A stretch of 64,000 nt of DNA from Thiobacillus sp. (GTDB taxonomy: Bacteria; Pseudomonadota; Gammaproteobacteria; Burkholderiales; Thiobacillaceae), in contig NZ_JANJXQ010000133.1 in assembly GCF_024708915.1 (NCBI RefSeq), positions 1 to 64,000 on the forward strand, in the 5' to 3' direction. The stretch's first letter is position 1. The number at the start of each line of letters is the position of its first letter. Both the position numbers and the translations under genes were made by a program. This document shows, piece after piece, positions 46,628 through 55,800 of this stretch. A model generated the notes under the pieces. That model worked only from the letters and a program-made list of their open reading frames with translations. It did no database searches and had not been told where the DNA came from.

Positions 46628-47160
46628 GCGCGGCGCTGCCAACCGATATCAGGGATCGTATTCGTCAGAAAATCTGGGCCAAGGCGGATGAGCTGGACTG
46701 GCCCAGAATTTCGGACGTCGAGCGCACCACCTGGTATGAGAACTGGACAAAGGACAAGGATGTGGGCGGAGTCCTTTCCCATTTCATGGATGCGAGGAAA
46801 GTCCGTGTGTACATTAAGGATTCGCTGCTCAAACCGTATCTCAGATCCCGATTGCAGGATGGCTGGGGGCGAGTGCTGCTCGCCATAGGCATGGAGCAAG
46901 GCGACGCGTCCTCCACTAAGTCCTACGATAAGCCGCATGGCCGTCAGCTTCCCGATGGCCGGATCATCTGCTGGGGTAACAGCAGGGAATGGAAATCGAT
47001 CCTCATATCGGTCTTTGAGCGCGCGTATCGGATCGAGGCGGGAATTCCGTACGCCGTAGTATTGATGGAAACCGGGAATACCACGAATGCGGGAATGCGC
47101 GAAATGATATTGGATGCTAGCCAAAGGTTGGGGGTGCGCCACCTCGCCTGGATTGACTGA
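46624..47160 (+). CDS. unrecognised protein of the restriction operon
   Basis: A 178-residue protein with no family I recognise. It is charged and tryptophan-rich (TTWYENWTKDKDVGGVL, AYRIEAGIPYAVVLMETGN). It overlaps the helicase stop by 4 bp, so it is translationally coupled and presumably belongs to the system; it could be a specificity subunit or nuclease. Confidence 0.75.
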   Translation: MSAALPTDIRDRIRQKIWAKADELDWPRISDVERTTWYENWTKDKDVGGVLSHFMDARKVRVYIKDSLLKPYLRSRLQDGWGRVLLAIGMEQGDASSTKSYDKPHGRQLPDGRIICWGNSREWKSILISVFERAYRIEAGIPYAVVLMETGNTTNAGMREMILDASQRLGVRHLAWID

Positions 47161-47176
47161 CAACATCCGGTGGTAC

Positions 47177-47881
47177 ATGCGGCAACTTCATGACGATGGC
47201 GCGGATGATCGCAACAAGGGCTTCTGTGTCCATTGCGGCGCGGCCGGGGAGACTCGCGATCACTGCCCGTCAAGGGTCTTTCTGGACGAACCATTTCCGG
47301 AAAATTTGCCACATAGCCCGGCCTGCCTTGGATGCAATAGCAGTGCATCCAAGGATGAGGAATACCTGGCATGTTTGCTTGAGTGCGTCATGGTTGGCGA
47401 CGTGATTCCATCGATGGTTCATCGCGAGAAAATCGCGAATTGTCTTCGCCGTAGTCCGGCCCTGGTTGAATCCTTACGGCAAGCGCGGAACGAGCTTAAC
47501 GGGCAAGTCCGCTGGACTTATGACGACCATCGTGTTCGCGCTGTGATTATGAAATTGGCGCGCGGACATGTCGCGTATGAACTCAGCGAGCCTCGAATTG
47601 ATGAACCATCATCGATATGGTTCAAGCCGCTTTGTGAAATGAGCGACAAGGAATGTGAGTTTTTCGAGCATGGTGAAGATGGTGTGTCTCACGCGATTTG
47701 GCCCGAGGTGGGAAGTCGAGCCATGCAGCGAATCCTTGTTACCGGTATTGGTGTCGCGGTCGAAGACGAGTGGCTCCTTGTTCAAGCAGGACGTTACCGA
47801 TATCAAGTATCTTGGGGTGGCCAGGCGAAAGTGAAAATTGTTATTCGGGAGTATTTGGCCTGTGAAGTGACCTGGGAATAA
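47177..47881 (+). CDS. HNH-like zinc protein of the restriction operon
   Basis: A 234-residue protein with two CxxC pairs flanking a histidine core: CVHCGAAGETRDHCPSRVF and, about 25 residues on, PACLGCNSSASKDEEY. This is the layout of HNH endonucleases. The C-terminal half is beta-rich and unrecognised. The ATG at 47177 is 16 bp after the previous stop. Possible second nuclease of the module. Confidence 0.68.
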   Translation: MRQLHDDGADDRNKGFCVHCGAAGETRDHCPSRVFLDEPFPENLPHSPACLGCNSSASKDEEYLACLLECVMVGDVIPSMVHREKIANCLRRSPALVESLRQARNELNGQVRWTYDDHRVRAVIMKLARGHVAYELSEPRIDEPSSIWFKPLCEMSDKECEFFEHGEDGVSHAIWPEVGSRAMQRILVTGIGVAVEDEWLLVQAGRYRYQVSWGGQAKVKIVIREYLACEVTWE

Positions 47882-47937
47882 ACGATCAGTGAGGGGAAGC
47901 CGATTCAGACCGTGGTTGCCGTGGTCGTGCCTAGAAT

Positions 47938-48003
47938 TTCGCTGTACAGCGAATATTGCCTTTCCGTCGAATATTCGGTATTGTGGCCATATTCGCTGTA
48001 CAG
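47938..48003. promoter_or_regulatory. palindromic operators upstream of AbiEi
   Basis: TTCGCTGTACAGCGAA (47938-47953) is a perfect palindrome; TTCGCTGTACAG recurs at 47992-48003, and CGAATATTCG (47968-47977) lies between. AbiEi antitoxins repress their own promoters at inverted repeats, so these are likely autoregulatory sites. Confidence 0.6.
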
Positions 48004-48018
48004 AAAATAACCATAACC

Positions 48019-49098
48019 ATGATCGAATCATCCGCTGCCGAACAAGCCATGATTGAGCAGTTCCTGGAATCGCTCCGGGAGCTGCCGGACGCGCATGCCG
48101 AGTTGGATTCACTGGAACCCGCTGTGCAGGCCGCCGACCGACTCGACGCCAAGATCGATCTGCACGTCGCCGGCAAGTCGATCGTCTTGCTGGTCGAAGT
48201 AAAGAAGACGGTTTACCCCCGAGATGTGCGCCAGGTGTTGTGGCAATTCAAGTCGCTGCACCACGGCCAATATGCCGACGCACAGTACCTGCTCATTGCC
48301 GAATCCCTTTCGCCTGGAGCGAAGGAACTGCTCAGGGCCGAGCGTATCGGCTATTACGACAGCGGCGGAAGCCTATTCTTACCGGCCTCTGGCGCCTTCG
48401 TCTTCATCGACAAGCCGCCTCCGAAGACCTTGGAAAAGTCGGTGCGGTCGTTGTTTTCGGGGCGGCGCGCCCAAGTGCTGCATGCGCTTTTGATCAATCA
48501 CGAGGAATGGTTCGGTGTCACCGAGGTGGCCGAGCAGGCGCAGGTGGCGCCGTCAACCGCTTCCGATGTGCTGGGCGAGCTGGAGCGGTTCGACTGGCTG
48601 GTGTCGCGTGGGCAGGGGCCGAGCAAGGAACGCCATCTGCGTGAACCCGGTGCATTGCTCGACGCCTGGGCCAAGCAGCTTGCCACGCAGCGTGTACCGG
48701 CACTGCGTCGCTACTATGTGCCCGGCCTGAAGTTCGATGCCCTGATCGAGCGGCTCGGCCAGGTCTTCGATGCGTATCAGGTCAGTTACGCTGTGAGCCA
48801 CGAAGCCGCCGCACAGCGCTATGCCCCTTTCCTATCCGGTATCTCGCAGGTGCGGACCCGGCTGCTGCCCGGCGCTGGCGCCGACACGGCGATGGCCGAA
48901 CTGGACGCGCGCGTCGTCAACGAAGGGGCGAACCTCGCGGTCATCGAAACGAAGACGGCGGGAGAACTGTTGTTCCGGCAGCAAGTCGGCGGTGTTTGGC
49001 TGGCGAGCCCTATTCAGGTCTATCTCGATTTGTTGCGCGGCGAGGGCCGGGCCAAAGAGATGGCGGAGCACCTGCGTCGAGAAAGGATCGGTTTCTAA
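48019..49098 (+). CDS. AbiEi-family antitoxin with nuclease-like N-terminus
   Basis: A 359-residue protein. Residues about 40-130 resemble a PD-(D/E)xK fold (KIDLHV..LLVEVKKTVYPRDVRQ). A winged helix-turn-helix at about 150-200 (WFGVTEVAEQAQVAPSTASDVL) and an AbiEi_2-like C-terminal part follow. Partner of the next gene, a nucleotidyltransferase toxin, as in type IV toxin-antitoxin pairs. The ATG at 48019 is just after the operator repeats. Confidence 0.75.
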   Translation: MIESSAAEQAMIEQFLESLRELPDAHAELDSLEPAVQAADRLDAKIDLHVAGKSIVLLVEVKKTVYPRDVRQVLWQFKSLHHGQYADAQYLLIAESLSPGAKELLRAERIGYYDSGGSLFLPASGAFVFIDKPPPKTLEKSVRSLFSGRRAQVLHALLINHEEWFGVTEVAEQAQVAPSTASDVLGELERFDWLVSRGQGPSKERHLREPGALLDAWAKQLATQRVPALRRYYVPGLKFDALIERLGQVFDAYQVSYAVSHEAAAQRYAPFLSGISQVRTRLLPGAGADTAMAELDARVVNEGANLAVIETKTAGELLFRQQVGGVWLASPIQVYLDLLRGEGRAKEMAEHLRRERIGF

Positions 49099-49994
49099 TG
49101 GCCAAACCCGCAACGCTCGATGGCTACAGCGACCAGTACACGCTCGACTGCGAACGCGTTCTCGTGACGCTGCTGCGCGGGCTCGGGCCATGGAAGGACT
49201 CCGTCTACCTAGTCGGCGGTCTCACTCCGAGGTACTTGGTCGCGGCCAGGCCGCCGGTGGTGCCGGCACATGCGGGCACGCTCGATGTCGACATCGTGAT
49301 TGACCTGCAAATCCTGGCCGATACCGAGGCTTATCACACGCTTGAGGACAACCTCAAGAAGATGGGCTTCGAACGGGCAGAAAACAGCGCTGGGACAAAG
49401 CTCTCCTGGCGTTGGCAAACCCGCACGGAACACGGTGCGCTGATGGTGCTGGAACTGCTGGCGGATGCGCCGGACATCGCCGGCGGCAGGGTACAGCCGT
49501 TGCCGACCGAAGGCACGATTTCGGCACTGAACATCCCTCATTCGTCCATCGTCTTCGACCTTCACCAAGTCACCGAGATCCAGGCCGAACTGCTCGGCGG
49601 CAACGGCATTGTCACGGAGCAGATCAAGCATGCCAACCTGGTCAGCTTCACCTGCCTGAAGTCGTTCGCGTTCGACCAGCGCTTCGAGCGCAAGGACGCG
49701 CACGACCTGATCTATTGCATTGAACATGCGCCCGAGGGGGCGGAAGCCGTCGCCGAGGCCTTCCGCAAGGAGCTAGCAGGCAAGCACGGCGACGTGGTCA
49801 ATGCTTCTCTGTCAATCTTGCGCGACCGTTTCGCCCAGGACGAAAAGACCGAGGGTTACCGCAAGGATGGCCCTGTGTCTGTCGCCAAGTTCGAGCTTGG
49901 CGAGGGCGACGAACCCGAACTGCGCGAGGCGAGGGCGTTACGCCAGCGCCAGGCCAGCGATGTGATCGAGCAACTCCTTGGCCGGATCGCATGA
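49098..49994 (+). CDS. AbiEii-like nucleotidyltransferase toxin
   Basis: A 298-residue predicted nucleotidyltransferase: the segment YLVGGLTPRYL and, after an insertion, LDVDIVIDL carry the metal-binding aspartates. It overlaps the AbiEi stop by 1 bp. Family members transfer nucleotides to tRNA or other targets and are neutralised by AbiEi. The assignment rests on the NTase motif plus gene context. Confidence 0.75.
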   Translation: MAKPATLDGYSDQYTLDCERVLVTLLRGLGPWKDSVYLVGGLTPRYLVAARPPVVPAHAGTLDVDIVIDLQILADTEAYHTLEDNLKKMGFERAENSAGTKLSWRWQTRTEHGALMVLELLADAPDIAGGRVQPLPTEGTISALNIPHSSIVFDLHQVTEIQAELLGGNGIVTEQIKHANLVSFTCLKSFAFDQRFERKDAHDLIYCIEHAPEGAEAVAEAFRKELAGKHGDVVNASLSILRDRFAQDEKTEGYRKDGPVSVAKFELGEGDEPELREARALRQRQASDVIEQLLGRIA

Positions 49995-50012
49995 CAGGGC
50001 AGGTGGCATGAC

Positions 50013-50930
50013 ATGAGTTTTCCGGCGGACATCAAGGGGTGCATGAAGGACTGCATCTTGTCGCTGTTCTGGCCGCGCAAGGACATTGTCGGCTTCTTCG
50101 AGAAGCACGGATGCACCAAAGCCGAAGTTGGTAGGCTGCAGATCGAAGGCGAGAACGGGCTCAAGCGCCATGAAATCGTCGATGCGCTATTCGAAACGCT
50201 GGCGGCGCGTGCCGACAACGGGTTGGGACCGTTCCGCGCCATGCTGCAAGCGCTGCTGAATTGGTCGCATTTCGACCCGTACTACTTCGACAAGCTCCGC
50301 AAGCTGGATCGAGCATCAGCATCCAGGAACCTCGATCACCTGCGTCAGCTACAGGAGATTCGTGACGCGAGGATCAAGACCGATCGCGAACGACGTGCTG
50401 CCCAGGAGACAGAGCGCCAACAGGCCACAGCGTCACTGGATGAGCTGCGTGCCGAATATCTCGATCTGCTCGCCAACAAGACTTCGCGCCAGCAGCGCGG
50501 CTATGCGCTGGAACGCATTCTCTGCGAGCTCGCCCGTCTCTCGCGGCTGGAGACCACGGAGGCGTTTCGCGTGAATGGTGAACAGGTCGACGGCGCGGTG
50601 AAATTCGAGGGAGAGCATTACCTCATCGAAGCCAAGTGGCAGGAAAAATCCGCGAGTAATGAACCGGTCTATCAGTTCGCGGGCAAGGTGGCTGGCAAGC
50701 TGTATGGACGTGGCTTGTTCGTTTCCGTGAATGGCTTCAGTCCAGAAGTCATTCGCAGCCTTGTAATGGGCAAAGAGATTCAGACGCTCTTCGTCGATGG
50801 CGAGGACTTGATCCTAGTGCTGGAAGAACAGCTGACCTTGCGCGACATGATCGACCGAAAGGTCAAGGCCGCGCAAACCAAAGGGCTCATCTACGTGCAT
50901 CCGATTTCCGGTGCGGAGAAGAAAATCTAG
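50013..50930 (+). CDS. restriction-endonuclease-like protein
   Basis: A 305-residue protein with a helical N-terminal half and coiled coil (about residues 95-150), then a PD-(D/E)xK nuclease core: VDGAVKFEGEHYLIEAKW (Asp, Glu, Lys). It is 18 bp after the AbiEii-like gene and 3 bp before the hydrolase-like gene. Could be a type IV (Mrr-like) enzyme; its target is unknown. Confidence 0.8.
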   Translation: MSFPADIKGCMKDCILSLFWPRKDIVGFFEKHGCTKAEVGRLQIEGENGLKRHEIVDALFETLAARADNGLGPFRAMLQALLNWSHFDPYYFDKLRKLDRASASRNLDHLRQLQEIRDARIKTDRERRAAQETERQQATASLDELRAEYLDLLANKTSRQQRGYALERILCELARLSRLETTEAFRVNGEQVDGAVKFEGEHYLIEAKWQEKSASNEPVYQFAGKVAGKLYGRGLFVSVNGFSPEVIRSLVMGKEIQTLFVDGEDLILVLEEQLTLRDMIDRKVKAAQTKGLIYVHPISGAEKKI

Positions 50931-50933
50931 AGA

Positions 50934-51599
50934 ATGACGAAGGCATACAATGCCATTCAAAAAATTGTCAGCGACCACAGGGTCTCCGGAATGAATGGCC
51001 TTGCCGACAGCTATAGGGGCTTTGCCGATTTGGCCAATGCTCACGCCGAAGGCGCCGACTACAGGGTGCATATACGCCCGATCGTGAGCTCGTCGATCGC
51101 CGTCATAGCGCCGCACGGAGGAAGGATCGAGCAGTACACGTCGGACATCGCGCGCGGCGTTGCCGGAGGAGATTTCAATCTCTATCTGTTCGAGGGAATC
51201 CGACAAGCCGGCAACTACGCCACGCTGCATCTGACCAGTCATCGATTTGATGAACCGCGTTGTTTGTCCCTCCTGTCCAAGTGCGACCACGTGGTAGCGA
51301 TTCACGGATGCGGCGGCGATGACCAACGGGTGCTCCTCGGTGGGCTCGATGAGGCGTTGAAACCCGCAGTGGGGCAAGCGCTGGCCGCGCTGGGCGTCGA
51401 GGTCCGAAGCGATGGGCACCAGTTCTCGGCAACCGATCCTAAGAACATTTGCAATCGAGGACGCCGCGGTGTCGGCGTGCAGGTCGAGATGACAATGGGA
51501 CTCAGACGGCATGGGCCACGCGATGCGATATGCGCAGTCATCCGTTCGGTACTGTTGACGTTGCCGCACGAGCGCCAAAGAGGAGTGCAAAGTCAATGA
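50934..51599 (+). CDS. poly-gamma-glutamate hydrolase-like protein
   Basis: A 221-residue member of the PGA hydrolase/YjqB (PF05908-like) family of zinc peptidases: IAVIAPHGGRIEQYTSDIARG and LYLFEGI are the metal-binding and substrate loops, and VVAIHGCGG follows. It has no signal peptide, so it is presumably cytosolic. Its TGA overlaps the QatA ATG (ATGA), so it is made together with the Qat proteins, an association I do not know from the described system. Confidence 0.82.
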   Translation: MTKAYNAIQKIVSDHRVSGMNGLADSYRGFADLANAHAEGADYRVHIRPIVSSSIAVIAPHGGRIEQYTSDIARGVAGGDFNLYLFEGIRQAGNYATLHLTSHRFDEPRCLSLLSKCDHVVAIHGCGGDDQRVLLGGLDEALKPAVGQALAALGVEVRSDGHQFSATDPKNICNRGRRGVGVQVEMTMGLRRHGPRDAICAVIRSVLLTLPHERQRGVQSQ

Positions 51600-53539
51600 T
51601 TCTGACCGACAACGAAACCAAGATCGATCTGCTGAACAACGAAGCTATCGCGACCACGATCATTGGACTGCTTCGCGCGAAGCCCGACCATCCGGTGACT
51701 ATCGGCGTGCACGGCGATTGGGGAGCGGGCAAGTCGAGCGTGCTCGAAATGATCGAGGCAGGGTTCGCCGACAAGGATGATGTCCTATGCCTCAAGTTCA
51801 ACGGATGGCGCTTTCAGGGCTTCGAGGACGCGAAGATCGCCCTGATCGAGGGGATTGTCACGGGCCTGGTCGAGAAGCGTCCGGCATTGAACAAAGCGGC
51901 GGTCGCAGTCAAGGATGTCTTCCGCCGCATCGACTGGCTGAAGGTCGCCAAGAGAGCCGGTGGTCTGGCCTTGACTGCATTCACGGGCATTCCGACGCCC
52001 GAGCAAATCGGAGCCATCGTGGGCTCACTCGAAGCGGTGGTGGCGGATCCCGCCAAGCTCGCGACGAAAGAAAACCTCTCGACGGCCATCGACGAGGTGA
52101 AGGCCGTACTAAAGCCTGGCGAGTCCAAGAATGTGCCGGAGGAAGTTGAGGCGTTCCGCAAGGCGTTTGACCAGCTCCTGAAAGATGCGGGTATCAAGCA
52201 GCTCGTTGTCCTGATCGACGACCTCGACCGCTGCCTGCCCGACACCGCCATTGAAACACTCGAAGCCATCCGGCTGTTCGTGTTCACCGCACGGACGGCG
52301 TTCGTCGTCGCTGCCGACGAGGCAATGATCGAGTACGCGGTGCGCAAGCACTTTCCAGATTTGCCCGACAGCACGGGACCGCGGGACTACGCCCGCAACT
52401 ACCTCGAAAAGCTCATCCAGGTTCCATTCCGCATCCCGGCATTGGGGGAGATGGAGACGCGGATCTACGTCACGTTGTTGCTGGCTGGCGCCGAGATTGG
52501 CGAGGACGACGCGGACTACGTGAAGCTGATCGCCGTGGCGCGGGAGAACCTGAAACGTCCTTGGACAAGCGGCGGTCTGGACGCTGCGACCGTCAAGACG
52601 GCACTCGGTAAGCAAGCCGAGAAGGCGAACAACGCGCTGGCACTCAGCGATCAGATCGGTCCCATCCTGGCGAGCGGCGCGAAGGGCAACCCGCGTCAGA
52701 TCAAACGCTTCCTCAACACACTGTTGCTGCGCGAGAGCACCGCGATCGCGCGCGGATTTGGCGACGACATCAAGCTGCCCGTGCTCGCGAAACTCATGCT
52801 CGCGGAACGCTTCATCCCAAGGTTGTTCGAGCAGATCGCGTTCGTGGCGGCGGTTCATCCACAGGGATTGTGCGAAGACCTTGAAGCGCTGGACAAGAGT
52901 TTGGCGACGGCCGATGGCCAAGAGTCCCATGCCGGTGAGCGGAAGGGGCAGAAGGCCGCCGAGCCTGCTCCTGCATCCGACAGCGCCATGTTAACTGAGT
53001 GGAAGTCGTCGGAAACAGTGTGCGACTGGGCGCGCCTCTCGCCGAAGCTGTCGGGACTCGATCTGCGACCCTACTTGTTCGTGACAAAGGACAAGAAGGA
53101 CTACTTCGGCCCGGTGTCGGTGCTGGGTCACTTGGCCGGAGTAGTGGAGAAGCTGTTCGGCGGCAAGATGACCGTCCAAGGCTATGAAGCCGAGTTGAAG
53201 CAGCTCGTGCAGCCCGAGGCCGAGAAGGTGTTCGAAGCCGTGCGTACCAAGATCATGAGCACCGGCACCTTCGACACCAAGCCGGCGGGTGTCGATGGCC
53301 TCGTCGTCCTCGTAAAAGCGCAGCCTGATCTGCAAGGCCGATTGATGGACTTCCTGGAGGCACTGCCCAGCGTCAAGTGCGGCCCTTGGGCTGTCAGCGG
53401 CTGGCAGGGCGTCATCAAAGACACCGATTGCGCCGCTCGCCTGACAAAGCTGCTGGGGGAGTGGAGCAAGGTCGCCAATAACCTCGGCCTCAAAGCAAGC
53501 GCCGAAGCGGCCCTTAAGGACGTGAAGGGAGGGCGCTGA
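51596..53539 (+). CDS. qatA: QatA, KAP-family P-loop ATPase
   Basis: A 647-residue KAP NTPase: Walker A GVHGDWGAGKSSVLEM (near residue 40), LCLKFNGWRFQG, Walker B LVVLIDDLDRCLPD and GNPRQIKRFLNTLLLR. With the next three genes it forms the QatABCD arrangement described as an anti-phage system; QatA supplies the ATPase. I chose the ATG at 51596 because it overlaps the upstream stop. Confidence 0.92.
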   Translation: MILTDNETKIDLLNNEAIATTIIGLLRAKPDHPVTIGVHGDWGAGKSSVLEMIEAGFADKDDVLCLKFNGWRFQGFEDAKIALIEGIVTGLVEKRPALNKAAVAVKDVFRRIDWLKVAKRAGGLALTAFTGIPTPEQIGAIVGSLEAVVADPAKLATKENLSTAIDEVKAVLKPGESKNVPEEVEAFRKAFDQLLKDAGIKQLVVLIDDLDRCLPDTAIETLEAIRLFVFTARTAFVVAADEAMIEYAVRKHFPDLPDSTGPRDYARNYLEKLIQVPFRIPALGEMETRIYVTLLLAGAEIGEDDADYVKLIAVARENLKRPWTSGGLDAATVKTALGKQAEKANNALALSDQIGPILASGAKGNPRQIKRFLNTLLLRESTAIARGFGDDIKLPVLAKLMLAERFIPRLFEQIAFVAAVHPQGLCEDLEALDKSLATADGQESHAGERKGQKAAEPAPASDSAMLTEWKSSETVCDWARLSPKLSGLDLRPYLFVTKDKKDYFGPVSVLGHLAGVVEKLFGGKMTVQGYEAELKQLVQPEAEKVFEAVRTKIMSTGTFDTKPAGVDGLVVLVKAQPDLQGRLMDFLEALPSVKCGPWAVSGWQGVIKDTDCAARLTKLLGEWSKVANNLGLKASAEAALKDVKGGR

Positions 53540-54423
53540 TGGGAACCTCGACGGCTTACGGTGGGCCTGGTGGTGGAACACCGCTTGTTCCGTCATGGCT
53601 GGGCGGCGCCGATGGCGGTGACGCTCCTGCTGCCCCTGCGGGGACAGGCGCAGGGCAGGACGGCCAGCCACCACCGGATGGCGCCGCGCCGCCGGTGCCG
53701 CCGAACCGCCCACCTATTCCCAAGACGGCGGACCCGCAACGCTTCTCCGGTGCTCGCAACAACTTCACGCGATTCGCCGGTTCTGGTGGCGGCGACCGGG
53801 CCAACCTGGGCCGCGCCGTCTCAAGGTACGTCTCAACATCTGCGGGCGGTGCGCGTCAAGCAGCCCAACGTATGGGCGCCTCTCGCGGAGCCGGCGCGCG
53901 GCTCCTCGGTTTTCTGGCTGACGCACAAGCGCGCGGCGTGCGCGAGGCGTTGCGCGCGCTGGACTTGGAATCGTTGGCTGGTCGTCCGATCGCCGAAATC
54001 TTCGTGGGGTTGGCCGACTACATCTGTCCGGGCGCGGGCACCGTCGATGAGGGTATCGCCCGCGAGGCATACATTGAAACCATCGTTGAACTGGCAAGCG
54101 AAGGGCTCACCGATCTGACCACCTTCACACCGGATCAGATGCAGACGGTCTTCGAACTGTATGCCACCCACGCGATCGAGGCGCGCATCTGCAATGACAT
54201 CGGCACCAAGGCTGTGGCCATGCCGGCAGATGCGCAGGCTGCACATCGCGTCGAGCAGCAGTTGCGAGACTTCATCCGAGGCGGAGTGAGCGACGCGCTG
54301 ACGCGGGCCCGGACGGAGACACCCAATCTCACGCCCGAGAGGATTCAGGGCTTCGTGGATGCTGTGTACGAGTCCGCATTTTCGATCCTGCAGACCTTAG
54401 GCGATGCGGAGGCCAACCCATGA
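53539..54423 (+). CDS. qatB: QatB
   Basis: A 294-residue protein of unknown biochemistry occupying the QatB position. It has a disordered glycine/proline-rich N-terminus (about residues 1-65) and a helical body (REALRALDLESLAGRPIAEIF, DYICPGAGTVDEGIAREAY). It overlaps the QatA stop by 1 bp and QatC by 4 bp. Assigned mainly by position between QatA and QatC. Confidence 0.82.
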   Translation: MGTSTAYGGPGGGTPLVPSWLGGADGGDAPAAPAGTGAGQDGQPPPDGAAPPVPPNRPPIPKTADPQRFSGARNNFTRFAGSGGGDRANLGRAVSRYVSTSAGGARQAAQRMGASRGAGARLLGFLADAQARGVREALRALDLESLAGRPIAEIFVGLADYICPGAGTVDEGIAREAYIETIVELASEGLTDLTTFTPDQMQTVFELYATHAIEARICNDIGTKAVAMPADAQAAHRVEQQLRDFIRGGVSDALTRARTETPNLTPERIQGFVDAVYESAFSILQTLGDAEANP

Positions 54424-55787
54424 AACGACAACTCTTGGCGGGCCGTTTTGGCCCTGATGACCACTTCGAGGTGACGGTGGGCGTCGATGAGCAAAGGACC
54501 TACTTGCAACTCGTTGCCGGCGAAAAGTCCTTGGACCATGGCATCGGTGGAGCGCTGACCAGCCTTAAGAAAATCGGCGTGTTCCCCTCGGAGATTGGCA
54601 TAGACCTGTTGGTGGTGGCCGCTCATGTCCATGCGGCGGACACACGCATCTCACGTGCCGATCAGTCGCAGGATTCGTGGACGCGCGAGATACGCCTGGT
54701 CGTCCCGGTCAGCGACCCGGCTCGCTGGGGTACAGCGGGGCCGACGTTGAAGAAAGCGCTGGACTTCTTGACGGGCGATCGCTGGGTGATCGGCTTCAGG
54801 GCACGTCCGGCTCGATTCGCGACGATCGCCCAGGCGGCGCCTCCGAGCCTGATCGCTCCACCCTTCGATTCCCTCAGCCTGTTCTCAGGAGGATTGGACA
54901 GCCTGATTGGCGCCATAGACGTGCTGGAGGACGGCGCCACGCCTTTGCTGGTCAGCCACTTCGGCGAAGGCGCGATCAGCGACGCGCAGCGCAAGTTGTT
55001 CACGGGTTTGAAGAAGCACTACGCCAAGTCGTCCTTCGAGAGACTGCGTGTGGGCATGACTTTCAAGAAAGGCCTTGTGGAAAACGTCGGTTCGGAGGAC
55101 AGCACGCGCGGTAGGTCGTTCCTGTTCTTCGCGCTCGGCGTGTTCGCGGGCACTGGGATGGGGCGGCGATTTGTCCTGCGCGTTCCAGAGAATGGGCTGA
55201 TCGCTCTGAATGTGCCTTTGGACCCTCTGCGGCTAGGCTCGAACAGCACACGCACCACGCACCCTTACTACATGGCAAGGTGGAACGACCTGCTGAGTGG
55301 GCTCGGGATAGATGGAGAGGTTTTGAATCCTTACTGGAACAAGACGAAGGGCGAGATGGCCGCAGGGTGTCGCAACCCTGCATTATTGAAGCAACTGGCA
55401 ACGGACTCGTTGTCCTGCTCGTCCCCCGCCAAGGCCCGATGGCAAGGGCATGGCATCGAACACTGTGGCTATTGCTTGCCGTGTCTGATTCGCCGTGCAG
55501 CGTTGACTGCGGCATGGGGTATGGGGAACGACGCGACAACGTACACTGTGCCGAACCTTCAAGCGCAGCCGCTGGACACGCGCCAAGCGACTGGAGTACA
55601 GGTCAGGTCGTTTCAGTACGCGATCGAGCGCTTGAAAGGGAAACTGCAGCTCGCGAACCTCTTGATCCACAAACCCGGCTCGCTTGCTGACGAAGCCGCG
55701 CATCTTGCTGAGCTTGCCGATGTCTACCGACGCGGCCTAGGTGAGGTCGCGCAACTCATCGACGGCGCTGAGGCGAGGCCGAGCTAA
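54420..55787 (+). CDS. qatC: QatC, QueC-like protein
   Basis: A 455-residue protein related to QueC (7-cyano-7-deazaguanine synthase). The PP-loop LSLFSGGLDSLIGA is near residue 155, and a zinc-binding cluster CSSPAKARW..HCGYCLPCLIRR lies at the C-terminal part. An N-terminal extension of about 150 residues sets it apart from housekeeping QueC. Its role in Qat defence is presumably modification of a substrate rather than queuosine synthesis. Confidence 0.88.
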   Translation: MKRQLLAGRFGPDDHFEVTVGVDEQRTYLQLVAGEKSLDHGIGGALTSLKKIGVFPSEIGIDLLVVAAHVHAADTRISRADQSQDSWTREIRLVVPVSDPARWGTAGPTLKKALDFLTGDRWVIGFRARPARFATIAQAAPPSLIAPPFDSLSLFSGGLDSLIGAIDVLEDGATPLLVSHFGEGAISDAQRKLFTGLKKHYAKSSFERLRVGMTFKKGLVENVGSEDSTRGRSFLFFALGVFAGTGMGRRFVLRVPENGLIALNVPLDPLRLGSNSTRTTHPYYMARWNDLLSGLGIDGEVLNPYWNKTKGEMAAGCRNPALLKQLATDSLSCSSPAKARWQGHGIEHCGYCLPCLIRRAALTAAWGMGNDATTYTVPNLQAQPLDTRQATGVQVRSFQYAIERLKGKLQLANLLIHKPGSLADEAAHLAELADVYRRGLGEVAQLIDGAEARPS

Positions 55788-55800
55788 CGATGGTGCGTGC

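Noticed and set aside
54420..55787. Queuosine biosynthesis queC
   Set aside because: It has a long N-terminal extension and sits between qatB and a TatD gene, with no queD, queE or queF near.
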